A stretch of 64,000 bases of DNA from Brachycybe producta (GCA_036925085.1 JAUPFP010000040.1:496001-560000), one strand, 5' to 3'; positions 21,795-32,425 are shown, counted from the first letter of the stretch. A program made the numbers and translations. Notes: a model not told the origin generated them from the letters alone.

Positions 21795-22000
21795 GTCATA
21801 TAAAATATACAATATTTGTAAATTTAATAAAATTTAGTAAAAATTTGGTAAAAATTTGGTAAAAATTTAGTAAAAATTTAGTAAAAATACTTTGAAAACT
21901 TTTAGTTTTAAAAAAGTTATAAAAAAAATACTGAGGGCCCAAATTCAAAAAAGAATTCTGATCCGAGGTTTCAAGCTTTGTGAAAACTTGTAAAAACAGT
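21795..22000. other. AT-rich stretch with short TTTGGTAAAAA repeats
   Basis: AAAATTTGGTAAAAATTTGG and AAAATTTAGTAAAAATTTAG form an 11-bp tandem array at about 21825-21890. No gene seen. Confidence 0.6.
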
Positions 22001-22002
22001 GA

Positions 22003-22126
22003 GTTCTACGGAGGCATAGAAAGGACACGCATAGCAAATTCACAATTTATTACGAATTATTTATTAATTCGTAATAACAAATTGTGAATTTGCTATGCAT
22101 GTCCTTTGCAAGTCTCTGTAGAATGC
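22003..22126. repeat. Long near-perfect palindrome
   Basis: GACACGCATAGCAAATTCAC on the left pairs with GTGAATTTGCTATGCATGTC on the right, and AATTTATTACGAATT pairs across an AT loop. The outer TTCTAC...GTAGAA and AAGGAC phrases echo the GTTCTACAGAGCCCTGTGAAGGAC block inside family E (quoted in parts), so the two may be related. Confidence 0.8.
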
Positions 22127-22206
22127 AGAATCGATTAATGCATTTCAACAATGCACATGCGCAGAAGCGACGACCTTGCTTTACTAAATGGTGTGTGCAT
22201 TATACG

Positions 22207-22510
22207 TACCTTGTACACAAATGAGTTAAATGAATTTTAAATTAAATGTGTTTAGGTGAATTATACGGAATCCAGTTAAGGACATGAACGAAATAAAAAT
22301 TGACTTTATTATTAATATTTTAAATTGAAAATATTAAATCAATACTTTGTCAATATTTTATATATTTATATTTAAGTATTAACTCAATATGTTTAGATTA
22401 ACTGAATAGGCCTAAATTGGATTAACATATTGTTTGTTTGTCCTTCACAGGGCTCTATAGAACACGTTTATTATTTAAATGCATTTAAATTATCAGGTGT
22501 GTACCAGGTA
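22207..22510 (+). mobile_element. Family E MITE, copy 4
   Basis: Starts TACCTTGTACACAAATGAG and ends CAGGTGTGTACCAGGTA. Its two ends are the clearest inverted pair of the family (CCTTGTACACA against TGTGTACCAGG). Interior as in copy 1. Confidence 0.85.
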
Positions 22511-23445
22511 TTAGGCTTCAGTTTCAATTGTGTATGTATAACTTTTTAATATTTTCTGCGATAATTCAATAAAATTGAATTATTGAAGAAATTATTAAAA
22601 AAAAAAAAGGTTATAAAAGCGGACATTTTACTTGCGTCATTTGGTGGCTTGCATTTTGCTATACTAAACTGGGGGACATTGGACTTCTGCAACATACTGT
22701 ACAATATAAAATTGTATTGGGATGCTGTAAAGGAGATGATGATGATGATGATGATGATGATGCAATGGAGAAAAAAAACTTAGTCATCAGGGTTTAAGCA
22801 TGCGGCAATGAACACAGACCGATCCAACGAAGCGAACTGAATTTCAGCACCCCATATAACCTCTATATCTAAAAATCCTCCTTCTTCTTCTTCTTCCTAT
22901 CCTCTCTCCTGTCTTCTAATCATCTTTTTCCCTATCATTTTCATTCTCCCCCCCCCCCGCATATTCTCTCTCTTTTCATCCATCTTCCCTCCCCTTCCCC
23001 CCCCCCCCTTTCATCCCCTCTTTCTCTACATCTTTTTTTTATTTAGAAAATAAAAAGATCTGAATCGAAAATGTGTTTTTTGTGTTATTTTTATGCATGT
23101 AATCTGAAAAGAAGAAGAAGGGGGAAAAAAAAATCAACTTCCGTAGTCTAAATTTTAATGGCGCCAATGCCGCCAAAACATAATGGCGCTTCTTTTTTTT
23201 TTTTACTTCTTCTTTTCTTTCTGTTTTTATCGGTTTTATTTGCCTGGTTTTTTTTTATATTATTGGCATAAATATTGAGTTTGACGTTATGTTATTTTCT
23301 CAAAATAGATCATTATGAAGAACCCCCATCCTCCTCCCCGTCTTTACTACACCTCCTCCTCCTCCTCCTTTCCACCCTCTTTTCTTCACCTAAAATTGGT
23401 ATGTTTCATTTCAAACGAATTCCATCTCAAATGAAATGCATCAGG
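22511..23445. other. Non-coding stretch with simple repeats
   Basis: No gene seen. A (GAT)n tract lies at 22735-22762 following CTGTAAAGGAGATG. C runs lie near 22951-22960 and 22999-23010. A CTC-rich segment lies at 23355-23372. Confidence 0.4.
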
Positions 23446-24184
23446 GGACGATGACGAGGACTGGAGGTGGAGGCTAGCAATGCTTCTATAGGCAATGTGG
23501 TTAAAGTATGCTGGCAGTGAATGATGATAGAGTAGTTTATGCTTTCACTGTATTGGTACACTTGGCCCTCATCGGTTCACTCAACTGTATGGAGAAATGC
23601 TTGGAACTCAGCATGGGGAATGTATGGGGAACGTTTGGCCCAAATCAGTTTCATCAACTGTATCGGGTCTCTTCACTGAAGACTTTATTGGGGAATGTTT
23701 GACCCTCATTTCCTTATGAGGGAATGCTTGCCCCTAATCAGTTTCGTCCATTGTGTGAGGTAACACTTGGCCCTCATCAGTTCTCTCCACTGTAATTTAG
23801 ACTGCATCATGGCCCACATTAGTTTTGTTTTCTCCATGAGGATATACTTGGCCTTCATCAGTTTTGGTTTACTGCATGAGAGGGTATACTTGGCCCTCGT
23901 TAGTTCCCGCGACTATAAATGGAGAAATGCTTGGCCCTCCTCGATTCACTATAGATTGTAAAATGGGAACACATGGCCCTTAACAGTTTTCTTCGCTGTT
24001 GAGGGGAATGCCTGGGCCCTAAACATTTCCCTCCATTGTATGAGGGAACAACACTTGGGCCCATGCAGTTCTCTCTCTGGGTTTGTATGGGAAGGATCTT
24101 AATTTGATATCCGGTACGAAGTACTGCTCAATCGGTAATCTCTTACTATAGCTAGCCTCTGCCTCCAACCCTCGTCGTTGTCGC
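23446..24184. mobile_element. TIR element filled by a 41-bp minisatellite
   Basis: Left end GACGATGACGAGGACTGGAGG-TGGAGGCTAGCAATG and right end CTAGCCTC-TGCCTCCAACCC-TCGTCGTTGTC are inverted. The interior (23555-24090) is a degenerate repeat whose phrase CTTGGCCCTCATCAGTT recurs about 12 times at spacings near 40 bp (for example 23567, 23767, 23848, 23889, 23931). Single ends resembling it occur at 34105-34125 and 45941-46150. No transposase. Confidence 0.7.
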
Positions 24185-24575
24185 TTGATATGGAATTGTT
24201 TGAGATAGGTACAGCCTCTAACTCGTGTTTTATCTTTGGGGCTTTTTTATATTTTTTAGGTCTGTAATTTTCTCTCTCTCTCTCTCAAGATTTTTGAAAT
24301 AAAAAACATCTCATTTTTCTTCCCATGTTTACTTCTAACTCCGCCCACTTATATCTTTCACTTTCCGCGTCATTTATTTATTTTACTGAGCATGCGCAGA
24401 AAAGAGATACAAGATGAAAGATTTCTGAAATTATATCTGACAGATGTAATATTTTATTCAAGTTTCACTTTCTCTCTCTCTCTCTCTCTCTTGGCTCAAA
24501 TAAATATTTTAGTAGACGATTATATATTATGGGCTGTATTTTTCTTTTATGTATGAGGATGTAATGTTTTATAGA
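24185..24575. other. Non-coding stretch with CT tracts
   Basis: No gene seen. (CT)n tracts at about 24272-24287 and 24472-24491. Confidence 0.4.
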
Positions 24576-24576
24576 G

Positions 24577-24590
24577 CCACTAGGTGGCGA
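24577..24590 (+). promoter_or_regulatory. CTCF-like site CCACTAGGTGGCGA
   Basis: CCACTAGGTGGCG agrees with the established CTCF core at essentially every conserved position. It lies outside the MITE families described here. In vivo binding cannot be judged from sequence. Confidence 0.4.
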
Positions 24591-24775
24591 CGCAGTTTCT
24601 AAGCAAGCCGGTCAGCTAGTTTTTATTAAAGATGGCCGTCTATTTTTCAAATGTTTTTTTTTTGGTCTAGATTGATTTGCAGTATAACTCAGTTCTATGA
24701 CGTCACATGAAGACGTCATTTGAGTTCTGAGAATCTTAGACTTGTTTAAAGTGGAATCTTAAAAACAAATCTGCT

Positions 24776-24812
24776 CTCAAATATGGCGGCAAATAATGCC
24801 GCCATATTTGAG
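24776..24812. repeat. Perfect 16-bp-arm hairpin
   Basis: CTCAAATATGGCGGCA, loop AATAA, then TGCCGCCATATTTGAG. Each arm holds the ATGGCGGC core of a YY1-type site. Confidence 0.9.
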
Positions 24813-25207
24813 AAACTGATGTTTTTTTAAATGAAACAAGAAAGGTTAATCCAACATATTTTGGAGCATTTGCTTCGAAAAACAAGAACTGTTGTTAGTT
24901 CTACTTTCTGGGAACACTCCTTTTGGACACAGCTAAAGATTACAACACAAGACGGCCACCATTTTTTTTTCTCGAAATGGCAGCACTTTCTCAAAATATG
25001 GCTGCACATTTTTTAAAAAAAATGACTACCCTTTTTCAAAAGATGATTGAACGGTTTTTATAGATGGTTTGCTCATCATTAAAGTGGCTGCACTTTTTTA
25101 AAGATGGCCGCTCAGAGATGGCAACACTTTATTTTAAAGATGGCTGCCTTTTTTTTTCAAAACGATGGCCTCTCATTAAAAAAATAAGAGCAGACATTTT
25201 CTCAGCC

Positions 25208-25316
25208 ATCTTTAAACTAATGCGTGGCCATTTTTTTAATGTTTAGTTATCTTTTAAAATTTTAAAAGATAATTGAACATTAAAAAAAAAATGGCCGCAC
25301 ATTACAGTCTAGTTTA
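25208..25316. repeat. Palindrome centred near 25260
   Basis: AATGCGTGGCCATTTTTTTA and TAAAAAAAAAATGGCCGCAC(ATT) are inverted. The centre is ATCTTTTAAAATTTTAAAAGAT, a perfect inverted repeat. Confidence 0.8.
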
Positions 25317-25330
25317 AAGATGGCTGAACA

Positions 25331-26326
25331 GCAGCTGATATGGGCCTATTTTTCTCGGATAATACAACTACATCCAATCATCGTCGTGCTATAGTTGTAC
25401 TGTACGTGCATTGAAGCAGAAGCGCTTTAGCAAAATCTGTTACTGACCCTATAGCCTCCTGTCTTGAAGATGGAAAAGAGGGGAGTCTGGACTACTTATT
25501 GGCCTAAGCCGATTTCTCTCGTTTTTTTCACCTTTTATACGATTTCGTAGGAGGATCATCTGGGGGCCACTTAAAACCATCGTATAACTGGGGGGTTCAA
25601 TCATGAAGATTAGGTGACCCCCTCCCCCCACCGCGCCGCTTTCGCTTATTCTTTTTTTTTTGACGTTTATTAGGGAGGGTTTTGAGTGAGGCCAATGATG
25701 GGTGGGTGGCTGGGTAAGAATTTCAAAAGCTCAACTAACCGTGTATAAGTATTTAACACTAGAAAGCCATACACTTGATAATAATAAAACTTGTTTTTAG
25801 CTTTGAAGCGCTTTTCTTTAAAAGGCTATTTATATTCTTTGAGAGATTTTCCGAAATTTTAAGAGAATTGTGGGAAGGTTTTTTTTTCTTCTTCTGAATG
25901 TGTGTCTGGTCAGTTAAAATCTACCAATTATGGCTGCATTATTTGGCAGGTTTTTCTTTGTTTCAGGCCTTTAAGCAGGTTTTTACCATTAGGTTTTAAC
26001 CCTGATTTTTTTTTTACTTGGTTATAGATCTAATCCGCCTTGTTGTTTGAGGCTAAATACAGGATGTTTGAATACAGGAACCATATTAACCATATAATAA
26101 TGTGGTTAACTTACATTTTGTCAATGCATTTGAGTGAACTCCATAGTTCAGAAATTTAACTGTGGTTAATTACTAATCAGTGAGTAATCACATTTGTTTC
26201 CATTAGAAAATTAACTGTGATTATCTTTTTATCGTCAGTTAATTTTCTGGGGGGGGGTGGTAACTAAAGTATTAGGCCTACTATAGTTTTTTTTTTGTTT
26301 CTTGCTGCTTGCAGAGTAGAAACATC
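25331..26326. other. Non-coding stretch
   Basis: No gene seen. 26085-26260 holds several CTGTGGTTAA/TTAACTGTGATT phrases in both orientations, possibly a small decayed foldback. Confidence 0.35.
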
Positions 26327-27297
26327 AGGGGCTCATTTCACAAAACTACAAGTCTTGTCCATAACAATTGTAGATTACAAGTCCTTGTAATCACAACTTG
26401 TTGGTTACAGGTGTTTCACGGACAACCTTACCTACGTTTTGAGTTAGGTAAAAAAATTTTTGGTTGGTCACAAGTGTCAGTAACAAGTTTGTCAACTGCA
26501 CTTGTTAGCTACAAGTGTTCTTTTGTGGTTTACAATTAAGTCACTTGTAAACTTCTAAAAATTCACTTGTAAACTTCTAAAAATTCACTTGTAAACTTCT
26601 AAAAATTCACTTGTAAACTTCTAAAAATTCACTTGTAAACTTCCAAAAATTCACTTGTAAACTTCCAAAAATTCACTTGTAAATTTCTAAAAATTCACTT
26701 GTAAATTTCTAAAAATTCACTTGTAAACTTCCAAAAATTCACGTGTAAACTTCTAAAAATTCACTTGTAAACTTCTAAAAATTTACTTGTAAACTTCTAA
26801 AAATTCACTTGTAAACTTCCAAAAGTTCACTTGTAAATTTCCAAAAATTCACTTGTAAATTTCTAAAAATTCACTTGTAAATTTCTAAAAATTCACTTGT
26901 AAATTTCTAAAAATTCACTTGTAAACTTCCAAAAATTCACTTGTGAACTTCTAAAAATTCACTTGTAAACTTCCAAAAATTCACTTGTAAACTTCCAAAA
27001 ATTCACTTGTAAACTTCTAAAAATTCACTTGTAAACTTCCAAAAATTCACTTGTGAACTTCTAAAAATTCACTTGTGAACTTCTAAAAATTCACTTGTAA
27101 ACTTCTAAAAATTCACTTGTAAACTTCCAAAAATTCACTTGTGAACTTCTAAAAATTCACTTGTAAACTTCTAAAAATTCATTTGTAATTGTGTACACTT
27201 GTATTTTTATGTGAAACGCTAAATAAGTAGATATTTTACAAACTTGTAAAAATTTACTTGTTACTGACAAGACTTGTAGTTTGGCGAAACGGGCCCC
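26327..27297. mobile_element. TIR element expanded by a 22-bp minisatellite
   Basis: Left end GGGGCTCATTTCACAAAACT-ACAAGTCTTGTC and right end GACAAGACTTGTAGTTTGGC-GAAACGGGCCCC are inverted repeats. Between about 26540 and 27195 there are roughly 29 units of CACTTGTAAACTTCTAAAAATT (22 bp), with C/T and A/G variants. The ACTTGTA word of the unit also recurs in the subterminal regions (ACAAGTCCTTGTAATC, ACTTGTTGGTTACAGG). The array therefore seems to have grown from the element's own subterminal sequence. No coding capacity. Confidence 0.85.
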
Positions 27298-27802
27298 AGG
27301 AGCTCCGAATTTCCACAGCACGTATACAGTGGGGCCCTCAATAGTTATAAATGCGCCACTACAGACACGAGGCGTCCGCTTTATGGATAATAGGTTTTTC
27401 TATCGTTTCTGAATGCACCCAATGTGTGTGTGTGTGTGTGTGTGCGTTTGCACCACGGCGCGTTTGCATTGGTGACGCGATTGCGTGCGTTCGGTTTTTC
27501 CCTCTTTCACTCTTCATGTGATTTTCTATTCATTCATTGACTTTTTACTAACTTTGACATACAGAAATGATTTCTAATGAATGAATCGTTTTGTTTGGAG
27601 ATAATTACATTTACCTCCCTCCTCTCTTTCTCTCTCTCTCTCTCTCTCAAGAGAGAAAATATAAAAGAAAATGGACTCCAATTAAAAGGCAATGAATGAA
27701 GTCATTGATTGTGGGATGGAGAGGAGGAGGAGAAGGACGAGGTTAGTCTCTCATGGTAATAAGGGAAAAAGAATCATGCCCACTTTGTTATACACCATAC
27801 AT
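27298..27802. other. Non-coding stretch with (GT)n and (CT)n
   Basis: No gene seen. (GT)n at 27425-27444 and (CT)n at 27628-27648. Confidence 0.4.
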
Positions 27803-28011
27803 ATATGTTACTGTCAATCTGCGTAATCAGTCAATCTGCATATTGTCTAGGCAATCTGCAAAACAACCAACCTGCTAGTGGAATCTGCAAAATTCAATAC
27901 ATTTTTAGGCTTTGAATTTTTCAGATTCACTTGCGGGGGGGGTTGGTTGTTTTGCAGATTGTCTAGACAATTTGTAGATTGACTGATTGCGCAGATTGAC
28001 AGTAACATATA
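27803..28011. mobile_element. MITE with about 70-bp inverted ends
   Basis: TATATGTTACTGTCAATCTG at the left is inverted at the right as CAGATTGACAGTAACATATA. Pairing continues through AATCTGCAAAACAACCAACC and GGTTGGTTGTTTTGCAGATT. Each arm holds repeated AATCTGC words. A 7-8 base G run interrupts the loop. No relative was found elsewhere in the window. Confidence 0.85.
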
Positions 28012-28359
28012 TTGAGAAGAAACTGATTGTAGTTTGAAGTGGGTGGACAATCAACTGTAGTGTCTTGTGTGTTTGTGTCTCTTGTGTTGGTTGACAGTTG
28101 TAAGTGCACCTGTTTTATTTGTACAAATGCTTAGTGAGTATATATAGAGGAAGTAGTAGGAGGAGGAGGAGGAGGCTAAGTGGGGATAACAATGGAAAAC
28201 AAGGATAGATTCATATGAAAGTTAAGCGAAAAGAGGGGTGGGGGATGGGGGTAAAAAAGCAAAATGGGATATGCAAGGGTGATTACAAATGAACAACACA
28301 TATGAATTTTGTTTAAATTAGGCAAACACATACATTAACTTTATATCTGCATTAAAATG
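28012..28359. other. Non-coding stretch
   Basis: No gene seen; a short GGA-rich run lies at 28158-28173. Confidence 0.4.
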
Positions 28360-28560
28360 GTTTTTATAGTGTGAACGCGCCTCTCAAACGCTTGATTGTT
28401 CTTGTCATTCAGGTGCAAAATGAAGAGAAACTTATAAAAGGTTTTAGAAACTAGAAGGGTAGCTTATTTAATTAAGGGTATTCTCGATTTTGATATCTTT
28501 CAAAATAAGCTTTTTTTTTTTACATAAGTTTAACTCAAATCACCCACAACTTTAAGCAGA
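28360..28560 (+). mobile_element. Family B left arm
   Basis: AGTGTGAACGCGCCTCTC at 28369 is the inverted form of the AGGCGCGTTTACACT edge at 8263. It is followed by GGTGCAAAATGAAGAGAAAC, GTTTTAGAAACTAGAAGGGT and ATCTTTCAAAATAAGCTTTT. The opposite arm is missing. Confidence 0.65.
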
Positions 28561-29488
28561 CGACGTTTAGTTCGCTTTCGATGGTCGAATTCAATTCGAG
28601 TCAATTCTACTCGGTGCACCTGAAATCAGCTCCAAAAACCATGTGTCAGGAGGGGAAATTTGCTCCCGATCACAAATGATTGTCATTCGGGTAAAACAAG
28701 ACATCATTGATGTGGAAGATAATACCGTAGTCCAATAACGTTTTTAGAGAAAGAAAAAAAAAACACCAAAAATATGTATCAGTTCTGGCTTTCTGAATTC
28801 TTTGAGGATCTTTGAATGGCCCTTGTCTACCTTTACGGAGATTTCTAGTTAATTAGTCGTTAAGCAGAGGGCAATGTTATCATCAGTCAGCAACCTTCCG
28901 AAAGGAGCAAGGCCTTTGGTTTTTCTTTCGGCCTGCTAATGATTTTCATGCCATTTATCCAAATTTTGAATGCAAAATGAAGTCCGGGTTGTCGCCAAAC
29001 CAGCCACTTTCGAATTTTTCCATAAGGCGGAATGCAATGCAACCACAGCTCAACCACCTCTTAGCTTCATTTTGCAGTCGAAATCAACCTCCAAAAGTAG
29101 TGGTCTTGTGTGTCAAAAGGTTTTGATAACATTTTTTTATGGTATTTGATGTATTTTTGTTTATTTCTATATTCAAAAATGGTAAATTTTCGTTTTTGTA
29201 AGCGAACCAGTCCATAAAAAACGTTTATTTTATAAAATAACATCATGAAAATGAAATTAAACAGTTTTTTTTTATTAATATAAATTTCGTTTAAATTTTT
29301 AACTTTTAAAAATTCTAAAATTTGTGTACGGCAATTAATGCCAATGTTCTTTGCGGATTTTATATTACAAAATCGTTTATTTTGAAACATTTTTCTAGCT
29401 ATGGAAATCTGAGAAATCATTTTGAACAATTTGGTTTTGAGCGCTTTTTCACAAAAGTTTCATAAAATGAGAAGAAAAAAAGTTGTGA
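28561..29488. other. Non-coding stretch, no element resolved
   Basis: No gene supported. The 120-codon minus-strand frame at 29067-29429 is Lys/Ile/Phe-rich, as expected of AT-rich DNA, and has no recognisable domain. Confidence 0.35.
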
Positions 29489-29497
29489 GGGATATTG

Positions 29498-29703
29498 ACA
29501 GGCAATTAGAAATCGGGACGAACTGAAGTTGGCTCCGCCCTTTTTATGACGACCAGCAACTTTTAATTGGTTTGTTGTGTGATTCGACGTTGAAAAGGGC
29601 AGAAACATGTGACGTCAGACTACATAACCAACCAATTAGAAGTTGCGTTCGTCATGAAAATGGCGGCGCGAACTGAAGTTCGTCCCGATTTCTAACTGCC
29701 TGT
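29498..29703. mobile_element. Family F MULE-like MITE with perfect 9-bp duplication
   Basis: Ends ACAGGCAATTAGAAATCGGG and CCCGATTTCTAACTGCCTGT. Subterminal GCTCCGCCCTTTTTATGACG and an inverted CGTCATGAAAATGGCGGCGC. GGGATATTG flanks it on both sides (29489-29497 and 29704-29712), identical at 9 of 9 positions. A 9-bp duplication is characteristic of the Mutator (MULE) superfamily. 206 bp, no transposase. Confidence 0.9.
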
Positions 29704-29712
29704 GGGATATTG

Positions 29713-30040
29713 AGGTCTATAGGGGTCAAACAATTTCAAATAAGGATCCTTGTTGGACAGAAGTAAAGCTGGATTTTAAGTATCAAAAAGCAAATAGGGG
29801 AAAAAAAATCATATTGATTGCTCAGAGAGATTAAGTCCACAAGTGTGTTTTTGTGTCTGGAGTTTTTACGCCTCCCCCCCCCCCTCCCCTCTCCAAAATA
29901 ACCGCCATTTGTTTCAATTTCGTCTCAGTTCGCCGCCATTTTTTTTTTCCTATTCTCAAATCAAAAGAAGATTGAACTCTCGAAGGTGGCAAAGTGACAC
30001 CAATTCATTCTGTTATCTCGAACTCCATATCTAGTTGGGG
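29713..30040. other. Non-coding stretch with a C run
   Basis: No gene seen. C run near 29873-29884. AACCGCCATTT (29899) and CGCCGCCATTTT (29930) are isolated YY1-like words. Confidence 0.4.
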
Positions 30041-30041
30041 A

Positions 30042-30235
<194 letters not shown>

Positions 30236-30625
30236 CTCTCTTTCTCCAAAGTACTTGAATCAGATTATAGTTTTTTTTTTTCTAAAGAAAAGAAGTCGAG
30301 AAAATCGAATTGCAATTCTCTCGACAACTTAAATATTGGTTTGCCCTCTCAGATTGTGGAATTTTTATGTCAATCTTGGATTTGAGTACAAAGAAAATGT
30401 CTTTAGTTTGATCAGTTAAAGCTTAAATTGTATAATAAAAAGGGGAGAGGGGTGAAAGGTATAAGGGGTGTCTTAACTGAGTTGTGGGGGTAATGGTGAA
30501 ACCAGAAAAAAAAAATGGTCAAAACAAAATTGCCTTTGAAAATTGCTTGAAATTAGAAGGCAATTATGCTTCAATTGATGAAGCCCTTCATCAGCAGATG
30601 ATTTTTGAACTCTTGGTTATTTTTA
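30236..30625. other. Non-coding stretch
   Basis: No gene seen; the short frames continue from the CT tract. Confidence 0.4.
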
Positions 30626-30940
30626 AGGGTTGGATATTTATGTAGATATTGATCAACTGTTTCTCAATATGTGGCCCACGTGCCAATTGTGAAGTTGTCA
30701 TCATCATTAGAGCAACTGCAATTATACTTTTTCTAATAAAAAAATAGCTGGTTGGAGGATTAGATGTCTTGTTACTATCAGTTGTCAACTAGAAAGTTCT
30801 AGTCTCTAACCAATGGTTTTTGATTGAAAAAAAAATTGTTGGTTGATCTTAACTGGAATTATTGTTACTTCAGAATTGGCTCTTAATGTGCCACAGATTG
30901 AGAAACATTCGTTTGGATACTGCATAAAAATCCGAGCCCT
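30626..30940. mobile_element. Family I hAT-like foldback, copy 1
   Basis: Left AGGGTTGGATATTTATGTAG and right TGCATAAAAATCCGAGCCCT are the family I ends (left end diverged). Inner arms carry CTGTTTCTCAATATGTGGCC against GTGCCACAGATTGAGAAACA, and TTGTGAAGTTGTCATCATC. A second symmetric block, GAACTTTC..., lies at the centre. Confidence 0.8.
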
Positions 30941-30984
30941 AGTTATTTTACATTTTAGGGATTTTATTGACTCTTTCAGATCGA

Positions 30985-31245
30985 AAATGAAAAAAAACAA
31001 CAACTTTGAATATGTTTAAAAAACTAGAATGGTGTCTTAATAACTTAAAGGTATTTTCATGTTGATATCTTTCAAAATGAACTTTTTATGTAAGTTTGAA
31101 AATGACCCACCTTTAAACAGACGACATTTTTTTTTTAAATTTTTGTCTATAAAAAGTTTATTTTGAAAGATATCAATATGAAAAGACTATTAAGCTAAAC
31201 CAAGAGAGGCCCTACCCTTCTAGTTTTTTAAACATTCAAATTTTT
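30985..31245. mobile_element. Family B foldback, complete core
   Basis: Left arm TTTAAAAAACTAGAATGGTG, TGATATCTTTCAAAATGAAC; right arm AAAAAGTTTATTTTGAAAGA, TATCAATATG, CCCTTCTAGTTTTTTAAACA. About 260 bp, with an AT loop at 31125-31140. Confidence 0.75.
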
Positions 31246-31818
31246 GTTCTTAATGTTGATCTTGAAAATTAGATTAACCAGAGATGTTCTAAAATTAACT
31301 GTTTTATAAAACATACTGTATATTTGAGGCGTGCATTTCCATAACGTTGTAAATGCCACATAAGGGTAAAATACGTTTTTGATCAAAAATGGGTTGTAAA
31401 CGCCATGCATTTTTTTTTTGCATGGGAATTTGTTTGTCACAAAAGTGCTGTTCCTAGCGGTAAAAAAATGAAGTAGAAAACAATTCTATTTCATTTTTTT
31501 GCCGCTAGGAACAGCTATTGGCTGTTACAACGTTATAACTTGCACAACAAGTGCAAGTCATAACGTTATAACAGCCAATAGCAATTCGAATGGCAACCTG
31601 GCCAGTCACTTCGTGACTACATGTATAGTTACGTTGTAAACGCCAACAATGTTAATATAGTGACAACTTGTCAACATATGTTGCATGTTGGCATTTACAA
31701 CGTTTTTTTTAAACTGAAGAAAAGTTTAAAATTTTTTTTACAAAACATTTTAATACTGATTAATAATTTTTAATACATTTTTTCATTTCTTAGCTTTCCT
31801 GTAAACTGTATTACAATA
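31246..31818. repeat. Region of ACAACGTT words and two cruciforms
   Basis: AACGTTGTAAATGCC (31338), GTTGTAAACGCC (31392), CGTTGTAAACGCCAAC (31632) and GGCATTTACAACG (31690) recur, with a further GGCATCTACAACG at 32216. They occur on both strands and look like the arms of a foldback interrupted by the Helitron-like copy at 31819. The cruciform pair is listed separately. Confidence 0.55.
31444..31574. repeat. Double hairpin sharing one GCTATTGGC boundary
   Basis: Hairpin 1 spans about 31446-31513: GCTGTTCCTAGCGG... with ...CCGCTAGGAACAGC. Hairpin 2 follows at once: GCTATTGGCTGTTACAACGT... with ...ACGTTATAACAGCCAATAGC and loop AACAA. Both are near perfect. Confidence 0.85.
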
Positions 31819-32200
31819 CTAGTGGGGTAACCCGTCATAAATGACGGGAGAGAAATTCACGTGCAATTGTGCCCAGCATTAGAATTTCTTTTCCTCCGCC
31901 CTTTTATGACGTCAGACCAAGTAACAAACAAAATTAGAAATTGATGACGTTCATAAAAGGGCGGAGCAAAAGAAATTCTAATGCTGGGCACAATTGCCTG
32001 TGATAAACTGTAGTTTAATTTTGCTACTATTATCCCCTCCCCTTTTCATATTTGAAAGAGAAAATGAGTTTTTCATTTTCACTGGTGTGCGCATGTGCGT
32101 CGTTTGTTCCTTTTTTTACTCCTTTCATTTCAATTTCAGTTTTCCCCTCCCACTTTTTCCCCCTCCACGTTTCTCTCTCTCTCTCCCCCCCCCCTTTCTA
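31819..32200 (-). mobile_element. Family G Helitron-like element with nested MITE
   Basis: On the minus strand it ends in hairpin CCCGTCATTTATGACGGG, spacer TTACCCCA and CTAG followed by T. Its interior (GAAATTGAAATGAAAGGAG on the minus strand) matches the copies at 37018 and 40295. About 31867-32001 is a palindromic MITE (CAATTGTGCCCAGCATTAGA inverted as TCTAATGCTGGGCACAATTG) ending in GCCTGT, related to family F. The 5' side (plus-strand right) is truncated in a C/T run. Confidence 0.75.
31867..32001. mobile_element. Family F-related palindromic MITE inside Helitron-like element
   Basis: Inverted arms CAATTGTGCCCAGCATTAGA and TCTAATGCTGGGCACAATTG, then CCGCCCTTTTATGACGTC and GACGTTCATAAAAGGGCGG. 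Flanks GAGAAATTC and GATAAACTG match at 6 of 9, only weakly supporting a 9-bp duplication. Confidence 0.65.
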
Positions 32201-32425
32201 AAAAATTTAAATTTTGGCATCTACAACGTTTTGGAGATTCACGCTTTATATAAGTAATTCTGCTTGAAAAAAAGTTTAATAAAAGCAATATTTTGAAAAA
32301 AAATGGACGATCTATAAACCATTTTGATACGTTTACTTACTACAGTATAATTCTAGTTTTGTAAACAAAAACTTTTGTGACATTTTTTTTGTTGAAAAGT
32401 TATTTTTAAAACGACTGATTAATTA

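Larger units (their letters stand above)
24640..25330. repeat. Degenerate repeat of AAGATGGCNGC motifs
   Basis: Phrases such as AAAGATGGCCGTC (24649), AAAGATGGCCGCTC (25098), AAAGATGGCTGCC (25137), AAAATGGCCGCAC (25288) and AAAGATGGCTGAAC (25316) recur on both strands, more than a dozen in all, separated by T runs. A perfect hairpin with 16-bp arms lies at 24776-24812. Another long palindrome covers 25208-25316. The minus and plus frames of about 60 codons are spurious. Confidence 0.65.

Noticed and set aside
26540-27195. CRISPR-like array of 22-bp repeats
   Set aside because: Units are contiguous with no unique spacers, in animal-type DNA, and sit inside a TIR element.
29067-29429. 120-codon minus-strand frame
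   Set aside because: Lys/Ile/Phe-rich composition expected of AT-rich DNA; no recognisable domain.
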